Source of the DNA: Candidatus Zixiibacteriota bacterium
Lineage (GTDB): Bacteria; Zixibacteria; MSB-5A5; GN15; FEB-12
Direction: 5' to 3'
NCBI GenBank assembly: GCA_023132995.1
Contig: JAGLXI010000097.1
Span: forward strand, 1-18,505
Length of the DNA: 18,505 nt
In this document: positions 1-8,795 of the stretch, piece by piece
How the letters are laid out: every line of letters begins with the position of its first letter
Position numbering within the stretch: the first letter of the stretch is position 1
The notes under the pieces: model-generated
What the model was told of the DNA's origin: nothing
The model's database searches: none
Seen by the model: only the letters and a program-made list of their open reading frames with translations
Made by a program: the position numbers and the translations under genes

Positions 1-1370
1 TTGGTGCCGTCCGCAAAATTCATGTACAGGATAAGACCGACAGAGCACAATAAGAAGAGCGCGAAGAAGGGAAGTCCGATCTCAAGCCGCTTTCTTATGG
101 CTACGATCATTCCGATCATTCCAAGCAGGAAAAAGGGCACAAACCACCACCCACCTTTTGAATACTGCTCCTCGAAATAGGACCAGTAGCCCATGTGCGG
201 ATGGCGACCGAACTGGTTTGACCACTTGGCTCGCCGCTGGAACATCCGATCCACCATCGAGATCTGCTGGTACTGCTTACGATCCAGGAAATTCTCAAAC
301 GTCCGCCAGTCCCTGGAAGGGTTGTTCTCGTCGATGCGTGGGTTGAGCGAAGACCTGATAGGTATATAGCCGTGGATCGACATCCCCAAAAAGGCCAGTA
401 CAACAATCGCCAGCCCGTTCTTCCACTGCAGGTTCCATCCCTGTCTTTTCGACAGCACGGCCAGCAGAAGCAACACCACCACTGCGCCGACGGTCGCCTT
501 CTCGTATAGCGTGAACTGGATCATGACCGTCGACACGGAAGCAATGGCGAGCAGTATCGCCCAGTTGATCCGGCGGTACAACATGACCAGCAGAAGGACT
601 CCAAGGAGACCGGAAACAGCGTAAAAGGCGCCCACGCCACCACGTCCGTTGCAGAAGAGTATGATAAAGAGGAGTTCCAGGATGAGGAACCCGCACATGT
701 ACAGCCAGTCTCTCTGGGTGGCGTCTTTCTTCAGGATGAAGAATATGGCGCAGATCGGCACCACCAGAAAGACGGTCATGTGAACGCCGATCCCCAATGT
801 CGCTAAGTAGAATACCAGCACCATCGTTTTACCGGCGGTCATGGTTCCGCGTTGTTCAAAATACTTCAGGGCCAGCCAGACAATCGCAACCGACAGGGCC
901 AGGGCCAGCCCGTAAACCTCAGCCTCGACCGAGTTCGCCCAGTTGGTGCGGGAAAAGGCGACAAACAAGCCACCGGCCACTCCGCCCACGTAGGCGATGA
1001 AGCGGTTCGGACGAGAATCCCGCTCCGCGGCGGGAAAGAAGTAGCCTACCACTCTTACGACCAGAAGATACGAAAACATGGCCGTGAAGGCCGATGAAAT
1101 CACCGAGAGGTAGTTGATGCGATAGGAGATATCTTCGACAAACGGTATCATGCTGAAGAGCCGGCCGATTAGAACAAACAGCGGGGTTCCGGGCGGATGG
1201 GGAATACCGAGAGTGTAGGCGCAGGCAACGAACTCACCACAGTCCCAGAAAGAGAAACTGCGCATCACGGTTAGAGCGTAGAAGACAAACGATACGAGAA
1301 GAACACCGACGGCCAGCCAAGCATTGGTTTTGTCGAATGTCCGGCGGTCCGGGTCTGATATCTGGGTCAA
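1..1370 (-). CDS. DUF2723 / GT117-family membrane protein, C-terminus cut off by window edge
   Basis: Multi-pass inner-membrane protein of the DUF2723 family (glycosyltransferase family 117; the eukaryotic relative TMEM260 is an O-mannosyltransferase). I read 456 codons from a TTG start at 1370. The start is supported by a strong AAGGAGG Shine-Dalgarno at about 1376-1382, 5 nt upstream. Residues 41-47 read FWDCGEF and 58-64 HPPGTPL, the acidic first-loop signature of this family. Hydrophobic helices alternate through to about residue 330, then comes the family stretch IPIRSSLNPRIDENNP near 336-351. The frame stays open to base 1, so the soluble C-terminal part is missing. The acceptor and donor sugar cannot be told from sequence. 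It is divergent from the small gene at 1526. Family assignment is confident; enzymatic activity is inferred from the family. Confidence 0.85.
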   Translation of the reverse strand, partial: MTQISDPDRRTFDKTNAWLAVGVLLVSFVFYALTVMRSFSFWDCGEFVACAYTLGIPHPPGTPLFVLIGRLFSMIPFVEDISYRINYLSVISSAFTAMFSYLLVVRVVGYFFPAAERDSRPNRFIAYVGGVAGGLFVAFSRTNWANSVEAEVYGLALALSVAIVWLALKYFEQRGTMTAGKTMVLVFYLATLGIGVHMTVFLVVPICAIFFILKKDATQRDWLYMCGFLILELLFIILFCNGRGGVGAFYAVSGLLGVLLLVMLYRRINWAILLAIASVSTVMIQFTLYEKATVGAVVVLLLLAVLSKRQGWNLQWKNGLAIVVLAFLGMSIHGYIPIRSSLNPRIDENNPSRDWRTFENFLDRKQYQQISMVDRMFQRRAKWSNQFGRHPHMGYWSYFEEQYSKGGWWFVPFFLLGMIGMIVAIRKRLEIGLPFFALFLLCSVGLILYMNFADGT

Positions 1371-1394
1371 AACTACCTCCTTAAGCCATCAGGA

Positions 1395-1423
1395 GTTATA
1401 CCGATAATCAAGATGGCTGTCCG
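1395..1423 (-). promoter_or_regulatory. Possible sigma70-type promoter for the DUF2723 gene
   Basis: On the minus strand, CGGACA (1418-1423) and TATAAC (1395-1400) are separated by 17 nt. They would start transcription about 18 nt before the strong SD of the TTG-initiated gene. The -35 matches consensus at only four of six positions, so this is tentative. Confidence 0.3.
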
Positions 1424-1487
1424 TTTTTTTGACAACCGGGTCAGAATATAACACGACCGTCAGGAAAACAACAGCACAATCTCGACG

Positions 1488-1504
1488 GGCGGGCCTTGCC
1501 CGCC
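1488..1504 (+). promoter_or_regulatory. GC-rich hairpin in the 5' leader of the small TM gene
   Basis: GGCGGGC (1488-1494) and GCCCGCC (1498-1504) form a perfect 7-bp stem with a CTT loop. It ends 9 nt before the AGGAGGA Shine-Dalgarno at 1514-1520. It has no U-tract, so it is not a classical terminator. It may affect ribosome access or be a repeat relic. Confidence 0.4.
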
Positions 1505-1525
1505 GCAACATGCAGGAGGAATGAC

Positions 1526-1774
1526 ATGTTTATCTGGTGTGCAGTTCTTTTCATTTTGGGCATTGCAGCCTTTATCGATTCTATCTTCAACATGGGGGAG
1601 ATTTTCAGAACCGCCAACTCGGTGTTGTTTCTGCTGATCTCACTGGGATTGTTGATTCGCACCACGACCAAGATGAAGACCAAAAAGATCGAAAACTATG
1701 AGGAGCGGATCTTCAACCTGGAACGCCAGGTTCGCGCTCTAAACGAGGGTCAGAAGAAGCTGGCCGACTTTTAA
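1526..1774 (+). CDS. Small membrane protein: two TM segments plus C-terminal coiled coil
   Basis: An 82-residue protein starting at ATG 1526, chosen over an in-frame upstream TTG (1496) because AGGAGGA (1514-1520) lies 5 nt before it. Residues about 1-20 are a hydrophobic helix (MFIWCAVLFILGIAAFIDSI). A second runs about 31-46 (SVLFLLISLGLLIRTT). A charged heptad-like coiled coil follows (about 52-80, with EERIFNLERQVRALNEGQKK). No known family is recognised. It could be a small scaffold or oligomerising inner-membrane protein, which is inference only. Its stop overlaps the stop of the convergent TPR gene by 3 bp (1771-1774, TTAA), leaving no room for a terminator between them. Confidence 0.7.
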   Translation: MFIWCAVLFILGIAAFIDSIFNMGEIFRTANSVLFLLISLGLLIRTTTKMKTKKIENYEERIFNLERQVRALNEGQKKLADF

Positions 1775-3615
1775 CCGACACTCCGGTCAACCTCAAGTTC
1801 CCGGAGTTTCTTGCGGATCTCGGAACTGAAGGGGTAGTCGGCATACTCCTCCAGGAGCTGACGGTAGATGGCCCTGGCCTCGTCGAGCTTTCCGGGCCAC
1901 GCGAGATACAGGTCGGCCTTGGTCTTCAGACCGAACGGTACGTAGTATGATTCCGGGAACTCACTGACCAGCCTCTCAACAAACTCCAGCGTCCCCAGCG
2001 AGTCGTCCCGCTCCAAGCTTACCTGTGACAGACGGAAGAGGGCCGCGTCGGCCAGTACCTTGTTCTTATTGTCGGCGACCGCGGTCAGCGCGACTGCTAC
2101 CGAGTCCGGCAGGCGGCGCTGCTCAAACAGGACGGCTTCAGCATACTCTCCCAGCAAGTCATCGGAAGCGCCTTTCGCCTTATCCATCACCATCAGGTAC
2201 TGCATGGCGTCGTTCACGTAGAAGCCGCGCGGATAATCAACCATGAGACGGCGGAACGCCACCCTGCTGGAATCGAAGTCCTTTCGGCAAAACGCAAGCA
2301 AGGCCAGATAGAAATCGATCTTCTCGGCGACTTCTTCATGCCACTTCTTCCCGGCCAGTTGCGTGAACCGGTCGGTCGCTTCGTCGAGGTCTCCCCGGCG
2401 CAGGTAGCAATGGGGAATCGCCAGGCTGGATCGCAGCGAGCCGGTCCCTATCGGGTAGTATGTCAGAACCGAGTCGAAGCAGGTCAGGGCGGCCGAGTAG
2501 TCGCAGAGGTACTCAAGCTGTATGTTGCCGATGTGGAAAAGGGCTTCGCCCTTTTCCTGAAGACGGGGGAACCGGGCTATGATCGAATCGTAAACGGAGA
2601 TGGCATCGTCAAATCGACCCAGTCGGGTGAGCGCTTCGCCGTACATGAAGTACGCCTCGGCGAGGGCGGGGCTTTTCCGATAGCGCTCAATGATGTACTC
2701 ACCCATCCGCGCCGCCTCTTCGAAGAGCTTGCGTTCACGGCAGGTGCGCATCAGAAAAACAAGCGATATACCCTCGGTGCTTTCAAGGGAGTCCTGCAGA
2801 ACTGCAAACTCAAGAGCGCGATCAAGGCGACCGGACCTGACATAATGATGGGTCAGAAGCTTCAGAGCCCTGATGTTTGCCTGGGTCGCAAGCATCTGTA
2901 GTAGCACCTTTTCGGCGTCTGGCGAGGACTCCTCAAACCCAAGCAGGTCCAGGAGCCTCTTTTCCGCCTCTTTACCGATGCCGCTGGTGTCGTCAAGTAC
3001 CGAGAAGAATTGTCCGGCAGCATGGTCATACTGCTTCAGTTCCGCCAGGATTTTTCCTCGCTGCAGAGCAAAGGCCGGCTTGTCCCGGAAACTCTCGCCG
3101 AGAGAGTCAAGAGCCGCAAGCGCCTCGGACTCCAGTCCCACTTCCATCATGCTCCGTATCACGGCCAGGTACTGGGCATCCGCACGCGCCAGTGCGACCG
3201 CCTTCCGGTAGGCCTCAAGTCCTTCGTCAAGCCGCTGCTGTCTGATCAGCACCAGCCCCAGATCCATGCGGATGCTATAATTGTCAGGGTGGCGCTCGAG
3301 AGCGCGGCGTGTCAGCTCCTCCCACTTCCCGTGTTGGTCGAGCTTCCGGTAACACTCTTTGAGCAACCGGTAGAGACTCAGGTTGTCCGGGTAAGTGGGA
3401 TAGAGGGTCTCAAGAAGAGAAGCGGCGCCGAAGTAATCACTGCGCTTCATCAGCCTGCGGGCGAACTTGAGTCCGGCATTGAAACTTTCGGGATTGGCTG
3501 CCTTTTCGTAAATTACCGGGGCAGCCTCGGACTGGTCTTCAGTCTCGGCAGACCCACAGTAGGCGCAGGCTATCGACCACACGAGAAACAGCGTCAGCGT
3601 GGCATATCGGTTCAT
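1771..3615 (-). CDS. Secreted or periplasmic TPR-repeat protein
   Basis: A 614-residue protein with an N-terminal export signal (hydrophobic stretch about 5-20, then CGSAETED). Cysteines near the end of the hydrophobic core (SIACAYCG) do not fit a clean lipobox, so signal peptidase I cleavage is as likely as lipidation. The rest is tandem TPR-like helix pairs from about residue 45 to the end, with typical spacing such as AYFMYGEALTRLGRFDDAIS and AIYRQLLEEYADYPFSSEI; the C-terminal part resembles YbgF/BamD-type repeats. Its ATG overlaps the stop of the DUF4175 gene (ATGA, 3612-3615), so the two are translationally coupled and probably co-function. The likely role is a protein-interaction scaffold in the envelope; no partner is proven. 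Confidence 0.8.
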   Translation of the reverse strand: MNRYATLTLFLVWSIACAYCGSAETEDQSEAAPVIYEKAANPESFNAGLKFARRLMKRSDYFGAASLLETLYPTYPDNLSLYRLLKECYRKLDQHGKWEELTRRALERHPDNYSIRMDLGLVLIRQQRLDEGLEAYRKAVALARADAQYLAVIRSMMEVGLESEALAALDSLGESFRDKPAFALQRGKILAELKQYDHAAGQFFSVLDDTSGIGKEAEKRLLDLLGFEESSPDAEKVLLQMLATQANIRALKLLTHHYVRSGRLDRALEFAVLQDSLESTEGISLVFLMRTCRERKLFEEAARMGEYIIERYRKSPALAEAYFMYGEALTRLGRFDDAISVYDSIIARFPRLQEKGEALFHIGNIQLEYLCDYSAALTCFDSVLTYYPIGTGSLRSSLAIPHCYLRRGDLDEATDRFTQLAGKKWHEEVAEKIDFYLALLAFCRKDFDSSRVAFRRLMVDYPRGFYVNDAMQYLMVMDKAKGASDDLLGEYAEAVLFEQRRLPDSVAVALTAVADNKNKVLADAALFRLSQVSLERDDSLGTLEFVERLVSEFPESYYVPFGLKTKADLYLAWPGKLDEARAIYRQLLEEYADYPFSSEIRKKLRELEVDRSVG

Positions 3616-6600
3616 GGCCGTGGGGGCTCCACTGACGGCAGGGTGTTTCCGGGCTGCGACTCTATCTGAAGCAGCGCCTTGAAATACGCCTTGATCTGCT
3701 CTTCATACTGAGGGGGGTATTCATCAGAGAGGTAGCGGCGCAGCCTGTCCTCTAACTTGACGCGATCGTCCCGAAGGTCGGCCGAGAGGCCCGGTGGAAC
3801 GTGGAAGATATCCGAGGTGGCGGTGGCGGCTTTTCGCTGCTCGGTGAAATCGCGTCTCTGTAATGAGCGGGATGCTTCCAGCATACGCGAGTATATTTTC
3901 AACTGCCGTTCGGTGGTCTGAAGACCGGCGTCACCACCGGCCAAGTCTTCCTCGACCTTCTTCATGTCGGCGGCTATAGCATCGAGACGGCCGAGGATTT
4001 GCCGCGAGTCGCTAAATTCCTCGCTGATCTGTTCCAGAGATTTGCGGACGGCTTCCTGCTCGCCGGCCAGCCGCTGCAGAGCCTCTCTTCCCTGCTCGCC
4101 CAACCTGGGATTCTCCTCACCGCCCGGTTTTGAGCACTCGCGCTGCGTCTTCCGGTTAAGGCTGTTCTGCTTATCGCACAGCGATTGGAGTTTGTTGACA
4201 TTCTTGTCGCAGTTGCTGCCGTTCTTGCACTGGCTCTGCTGTTGGATCGACTCCATCAGCCGGATCGCCGCTCGATTGAGATTGACCATTGCTTCACGCT
4301 GTTCGCGGATGGCCTGGCTCCCCTGTTTGCCCTCGAATCCCTGGGTGGCCAGATCCATGCTCTGGGTGGCCTGGTGCACGAGTGACTGCAACTCAGCAGC
4401 GACAAACGGCGACTGCTTACCCAGCTCTGAGACTCGCTGTTTCAGCCCGTTACAGGCGCTCTGCAGGTCCTGCTGGGCCGCCGCCATGTCGTGCAGTACG
4501 ACCGATTGCGGGTCGATCAGAGACGCCTCGTCGTGAAGCTGCTCCTGACTCCGCGACAGGTAGTTGCAGTCTTCAAGCGCCATCCGCATCGCCTTCTCAA
4601 CTTCGCTCTCGTCCTCCCCCTGCATAGCGGCCAATTGCTCCTGCATCTCGTCAAGCATCTCAAGCAGTTTCGAGAGAGCCTCCTTGCCCCGATCTGTGGC
4701 CTGTTCTTTTTGCTTTTTCGAAAGCGCCTGCGACATCTCCCGCATGTCGTTATCGGCGTCGGTCTCCATGACCGCATCCGCGAACTTCTGAAGCTCCGGT
4801 GACTGGTCTTTGCTTGCCTCCCGGGCAAGGCTCTTCAGTTCTTCGACCTCCTTCTTGAGATCCTGCAGCGACGACTGTATCTCGTCCTCCTTGTCACTGA
4901 GCGCAGGAAGCTGATTCTTGCCGGTGGAGTCGGTCTTTTGGTTAACTGATTCCTGTTTTTTGGCAAGCTCCTCGGCCTGACGAATCATGGCCTCCATCTT
5001 CTGTTCCAGTTGCAGCTTTTTGAGCAGGGCCAGCGTTCTCTCGAGGCGTTCGAGCAGCTCTTCCATCGACATCTGGTAATCACTGATCGCCTTTTCCAGG
5101 GCCTTGCGGTCCATACTCTTTAGAGCCTCCATGAGCTTCCGCTGAGCCTCCTTCATCTCCGGGGTGGCCACCTCCTCAAACAGCTTCTGGATCTGAACCA
5201 GCTTCTCGAGGATTTGCCGGTCCAGGAGGGAGCTTTCCGCCAGCTTGTCGATGGCTTTCTCCATCTGTTCGGCCGACTTCTCGATCTTTTCGACCAGTTC
5301 GGCGTTTTTCTCGGTCACCGCCGAGAGTTCCTTTTGATGCTGCCAGTCGGCCTTGGGAAAGTCCTTCTGTTGCGCCTGTAGTTTCCTGCTAATGTTCTTG
5401 AACCGGTCGGCCACCTCCCTGCCCGTGCGGAGCAGTTCCTCGGTGCGTCGCACCTGCCGGGCGCTTGTTCCCTCGGCTTCCGCTATGATCTCTTCGAGCG
5501 ACGGAAGGCGCGCTACAAATTGCCGCGAGAGGGTCACTTTCGGCCCGGAAATGCGATCATTGTCGGCCACCTCGAACAGGTAGGTCACGTAGTCACCCGG
5601 GAAAAGGTTGAGCCGGTCGATATCCCAGTTGAACTCCACCTCACCCTCGGTTTTGATGCGGTCGGAAAAATGAAGGATGGCGACATGTTCCTCCGGCGGT
5701 CGCGTTTGGGAATAGATCTGATACTTCAGCGCCAGCGAGGAGAAACCGTAGTCATCGAATATGCGCACCTTCAGCGGCAGGATCATATCGTCCCCCAGGT
5801 TGACGTCAAATCCCGGGCGTAGGACGTCGATCGCCGGGTACTCATCGGGAACGGCCGTGATGTAATACTCAATCGGGTCCGGGTTTTCCTCGCCTAAGTG
5901 ATCGGTCAACCGGATATAATAGGCGCGCGAACTGTCGATGCGGAGTGCGGTCTCAGCCGATTTGTCCGTCACCTCCAGGGGCGTACGGCTGGAATCCGAA
6001 AACACCAGCTCCGCATGACGAACCGGCAGGTTGGTGGTCACCTTCATGGTGACGCGGCTGCCCACCACCGCCGAGAAGGAACCGTTGTTCTCATCGATAA
6101 CAGTCGGCGGCAACTCGGTGTATTCCGGGTAGAAGATCGACAGCTTGATGCCGTTGACGCGGGGACGGTCGACAACGTCCACCTGCTGGATTTCCGTCTT
6201 GATGCGGCCGGCTTCGACGTAGTAGTCGAACGACTTGTTTATCTGCCGCAGCGTGGTTGACACCGTCAGGGAATCGCCGTCCGGGGACGGGGAGCGTCGC
6301 AGCCTGGCCAGGTCGACCTTTAACCTCTGCCAGTCGCCACCGACCAGGCGATGATAGATGAGGGCCGTCTCAGGAAACCGGTCGCCTACAATAACCGCGC
6401 CGATCTCGATGTCCCGATACTTGATCCACTCGACCGAGCCGGGAAAGGCGAAGACCTCGTAACCTAAGGGGGGCGCGATCTCAGTGGTCGGGTGGGAATA
6501 AACCTCGTACGAATATGTAAACAGCCCGGGAGCAACCAGGACAAGGGCCAGGGCCACAACCGCCGCCAGCGCCAGCATACGGCCGGTTCTGAGCACGGGG

Positions 6601-7040
6601 TAAAAGCTGACGGCGCGCCCGAAGTTGACCAGCGAGGCGTATTTTAGGGCTTGATGCTCGGTCAGGGCCATCAGTTCTGTGGAATAGCCGGGAGTCTGCC
6701 GCATGCGAGCAAACTGCACGGCTGCCACCAGCCGACCCTTCAGGGCAGGATTCAATTGCTCTAAGCGGATGGCTATACCGTCGACACTGCCGTGAAACAG
6801 CCGCACCAGAGCATGACCGGCAAAAAGAAACGCCCCCAGCATTGCCGAGAGAATCAGCACCGATAGCTTCAACCAGACCGGAAGGATGACAACGTTCGCG
6901 AGAAGCGAGAGGATAATCCATGTCGCCAGGATAACCGCCGCTGTTGTAACCAGACCCGCCGCAAAGGACACTAACCTCTGCTTAAGCAGGGTCAGCCGCA
7001 GCTTGCTGATCAGCCCGGCGCTGGATTTCGCTATGGCCAC
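3612..7040 (-). CDS. DUF4175-family large membrane/coiled-coil protein
   Basis: An 1142-residue protein starting at GTG 7040, with GAGG about 8 nt upstream on the minus strand. Two TM helices (about 25-47 and 55-77) and a third at about 155-175 are followed by a beta-rich, probably periplasmic region (about 180-490) with Ig-like repeats. A very long charged, Gln/Glu/Lys-rich coiled coil then occupies about 500-1050. This order matches the DUF4175 family, which is known in Bacteroidota and related phyla and is of unknown function. It lies 105 bp after DUF4159 and overlaps the TPR gene by 4 bp. In other genomes such genes accompany MoxR/DUF58/BatA-type clusters; those partners are not visible here. 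An envelope-spanning structural role is inferred. Confidence 0.8.
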   Translation of the reverse strand: MAIAKSSAGLISKLRLTLLKQRLVSFAAGLVTTAAVILATWIILSLLANVVILPVWLKLSVLILSAMLGAFLFAGHALVRLFHGSVDGIAIRLEQLNPALKGRLVAAVQFARMRQTPGYSTELMALTEHQALKYASLVNFGRAVSFYPVLRTGRMLALAAVVALALVLVAPGLFTYSYEVYSHPTTEIAPPLGYEVFAFPGSVEWIKYRDIEIGAVIVGDRFPETALIYHRLVGGDWQRLKVDLARLRRSPSPDGDSLTVSTTLRQINKSFDYYVEAGRIKTEIQQVDVVDRPRVNGIKLSIFYPEYTELPPTVIDENNGSFSAVVGSRVTMKVTTNLPVRHAELVFSDSSRTPLEVTDKSAETALRIDSSRAYYIRLTDHLGEENPDPIEYYITAVPDEYPAIDVLRPGFDVNLGDDMILPLKVRIFDDYGFSSLALKYQIYSQTRPPEEHVAILHFSDRIKTEGEVEFNWDIDRLNLFPGDYVTYLFEVADNDRISGPKVTLSRQFVARLPSLEEIIAEAEGTSARQVRRTEELLRTGREVADRFKNISRKLQAQQKDFPKADWQHQKELSAVTEKNAELVEKIEKSAEQMEKAIDKLAESSLLDRQILEKLVQIQKLFEEVATPEMKEAQRKLMEALKSMDRKALEKAISDYQMSMEELLERLERTLALLKKLQLEQKMEAMIRQAEELAKKQESVNQKTDSTGKNQLPALSDKEDEIQSSLQDLKKEVEELKSLAREASKDQSPELQKFADAVMETDADNDMREMSQALSKKQKEQATDRGKEALSKLLEMLDEMQEQLAAMQGEDESEVEKAMRMALEDCNYLSRSQEQLHDEASLIDPQSVVLHDMAAAQQDLQSACNGLKQRVSELGKQSPFVAAELQSLVHQATQSMDLATQGFEGKQGSQAIREQREAMVNLNRAAIRLMESIQQQSQCKNGSNCDKNVNKLQSLCDKQNSLNRKTQRECSKPGGEENPRLGEQGREALQRLAGEQEAVRKSLEQISEEFSDSRQILGRLDAIAADMKKVEEDLAGGDAGLQTTERQLKIYSRMLEASRSLQRRDFTEQRKAATATSDIFHVPPGLSADLRDDRVKLEDRLRRYLSDEYPPQYEEQIKAYFKALLQIESQPGNTLPSVEPPRP

Positions 7041-7145
7041 CGTGTTTTCCTCAGTCAGCGGTTCGGTGCGTCATTCTTCCCGCGAGAACTCGTAGTGCTT
7101 GTATCGACGGCGAGGCCTCAAACCGACAGTAACATGCAGTCAGTA

Positions 7146-7886
7146 TCAGTACAACAGAGCATAGGCTAATATGTTTACGCCCATCCGCAGCGCTTGTTCC
7201 CGTTTCTCGGGCGGGTCACCATGCACTTGGGCGTCCTCCCAGCCGTCGCCGATGTCGGACTCCACGAGAAAATACAGCACCACCCGCCCGTTAAGGATAA
7301 TGGCGTAGCCCCGGGGCGGCTTGTTGTCGTGCTCGTGGATTTTCGGCGGGCCGTTGGGGAAATCGTAGAAGCAGTGGTAGAGGTAATGATCGAACGGAAG
7401 TTCCACGACTTCCCGCTCGGGGAACAACTCTGCCATTTCCTTGCGGAAAGTGCGATCCATCCCGTAGGAATCATTAACAAAGAGGAAGCCGCCCCCGGAA
7501 AGATAGCAGCGAAGGCGTTCTTTCTCCTCGGCGGAGAAACTGATCACGCCGTGCCCGGTGGCAAAAAGGAACGGGTATTTGAACAGATCGGCGTCCATGA
7601 TTGTGACCTGGCGCTCGATAGTGTCCACGGGAAAGTCGGTGTTCCGGGCGACGTAATGCTGGAAATTCGTTATGGCCGACCCTCCCCAGTACCAGTCGCC
7701 GCCGCCGGAATAATGCAACCTGGCCACCGTGACCGCGGACGGGGCGTCGTTGTCAGACAAAGACGTTACTTGAGACAGAACATCAACCAGCCGCCGCGTC
7801 GGTTCCCGCTGGGCATGGCCTGGCGCGGTCATGATCAGCGCCATGATCAGCGCCGCCACCGGGGTTTTCCGCAATATCTCCCACAT
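7146..7886 (-). CDS. DUF4159-domain secreted protein
   Basis: A 246-residue protein if started at ATG 7886. The preferred start gives a clean signal peptide: MWEILRKTP, a hydrophobic core AALIMALIMTA, then cleavage after GHA. Upstream in-frame starts at 7901 (ATG) and 7940 (GTG) lack a Shine-Dalgarno as well. The mature part has the DUF4159 features: VARLHYSGGGDWYWG, then FLFATGHGVISFS, FLFVNDSYG and LPFDHYLYHCFYDF. This fold is related to glutamine-amidotransferase-like/ThuA-like domains that sit next to von Willebrand and DUF4175 proteins in Bacteroidota. Function is unknown. It heads the envelope cluster with DUF4175 and the TPR protein. A TATATT hexamer 6 nt before the ATG hints at a leaderless message. 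Confidence 0.8.
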   Translation of the reverse strand: MWEILRKTPVAALIMALIMTAPGHAQREPTRRLVDVLSQVTSLSDNDAPSAVTVARLHYSGGGDWYWGGSAITNFQHYVARNTDFPVDTIERQVTIMDADLFKYPFLFATGHGVISFSAEEKERLRCYLSGGGFLFVNDSYGMDRTFRKEMAELFPEREVVELPFDHYLYHCFYDFPNGPPKIHEHDNKPPRGYAIILNGRVVLYFLVESDIGDGWEDAQVHGDPPEKREQALRMGVNILAYALLY

Positions 7887-7892
7887 ACATAC

Positions 7893-7898
7893 AATATA
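7893..7898 (-). promoter_or_regulatory. Possible -10 element for DUF4159 (leaderless start)
   Basis: Minus-strand TATATT ends 6 nt before ATG 7886, with no Shine-Dalgarno. I see no good -35: TTTCAC lies about 20 nt upstream, which is too far. It is listed because the geometry repeats that of the obg and CDP-alcohol transferase starts. Confidence 0.25.
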
Positions 7899-8033
7899 CA
7901 TTAGAAATGGAGCGGACGGTGAAAAAAGTTGGCGTGACACGCGGGCATTGGCCTGTAAATAGGAGAGGGCTGAAATCTCGGCGGGATTATCGAATGCAGG
8001 AGCTCAGGTCGCTCTTGTAATCTGTCATTGTTG

Positions 8034-8795
8034 CTACTTCTGAAGGTAGGCGGCTAACTTCTCCTTGAACTCCGACTTCTTGATATCCGTGTCCAGCACT
8101 CCCTGGTAGGCAATGGATATCTTGCTGGTCTCCTCGGACACGACCACGACGACGGCGTCGGAGACATCGGAAACACCGATCGCCGCCTTGTGGCGCATTC
8201 CGAACAGCTTGCGGTACCGCAGGTTGGTGGTCAGCGGGAGCGAGGCCGCAGCGGCAACAATGAAATCGCCGGCAACTATCACGGCCCCATCATGGAGGGG
8301 CGTATACGGAGTGAAGAGCGTTACCAAAAGCTCGGAGGAAAGCTCGGCGTTCATTTCCTTGCCCGACTCGGCAAAGTTGCGCAGCCCGGTGTTGCGCTCG
8401 ATCACGATCAGGGCCCCATAGTTGAGCTCGGAAAGGCGCGCCGCGGCCCGGCTGATCTCGTCAAGCGTCTTACGTTGCTGTATCCTGACAAAGCGCCGGA
8501 AAAAACGATTCTGCCCCATTTGGGCAAGCACCCCCCGCAGTTCCGGCTGGAAGACAATCACCAGCACGATCAGGGCAAACGGCGCTAAAGTGGAGAACAG
8601 CCAGGTCAGACCCTCAAGCTGAAACCAGTAGGATACGAACGCCACACCGGCGATGAGCGACATACCCACCACAATCTGGGCCGAGCGGGTGCCCTTGACC
8701 AGTTTCATCACCTGGTAGATAATGAAGCCGACGATGAGTACATCGACCAGGTCCTTGAGGCCAAACCTCATGAAGTCGTACTGGAACAGGGTCAT
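8034..8795 (-). CDS. cdaA: Diadenylate cyclase CdaA (c-di-AMP synthase)
   Basis: A 253-residue membrane diadenylate cyclase that makes c-di-AMP from two ATP. Three TM helices (about 15-33, 40-58, 65-82) precede the DAC domain. The DGA nucleotide motif is at 169-171 (LHDGAVIV). The second motif reads GMRHKAAIG at 199-207, with RHK where RHR is usual; the change is conservative and activity is expected. It ends with VVVVSEETSKIS and a short tail, matching CdaA length rather than DisA. Its ATG overlaps the folP stop (ATGA, 8792-8795) and GGAG sits 5 nt upstream, so the two are co-translated. No ybbR/cdaR regulator gene follows; the next gene is DUF4159, 147 bp away. Confidence 0.93.
   Translation of the reverse strand: MTLFQYDFMRFGLKDLVDVLIVGFIIYQVMKLVKGTRSAQIVVGMSLIAGVAFVSYWFQLEGLTWLFSTLAPFALIVLVIVFQPELRGVLAQMGQNRFFRRFVRIQQRKTLDEISRAAARLSELNYGALIVIERNTGLRNFAESGKEMNAELSSELLVTLFTPYTPLHDGAVIVAGDFIVAAAASLPLTTNLRYRKLFGMRHKAAIGVSDVSDAVVVVVSEETSKISIAYQGVLDTDIKKSEFKEKLAAYLQK

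Noticed and set aside
1429..1452. TTGACA (1429-1434) and TATAAC (1447-1452) as a promoter for the small TM gene
   Set aside because: The spacer is only 12 nt, too short for a sigma70-type promoter.
2338..2901. Plus-strand ORF of 187 codons
   Set aside because: Lies fully inside the TPR gene on the other strand; no family pattern or Shine-Dalgarno context.
7194..7904. Plus-strand ORF of 236 codons opposite DUF4159
   Set aside because: Antisense shadow of a recognised family gene; composition of the translation is not protein-like.
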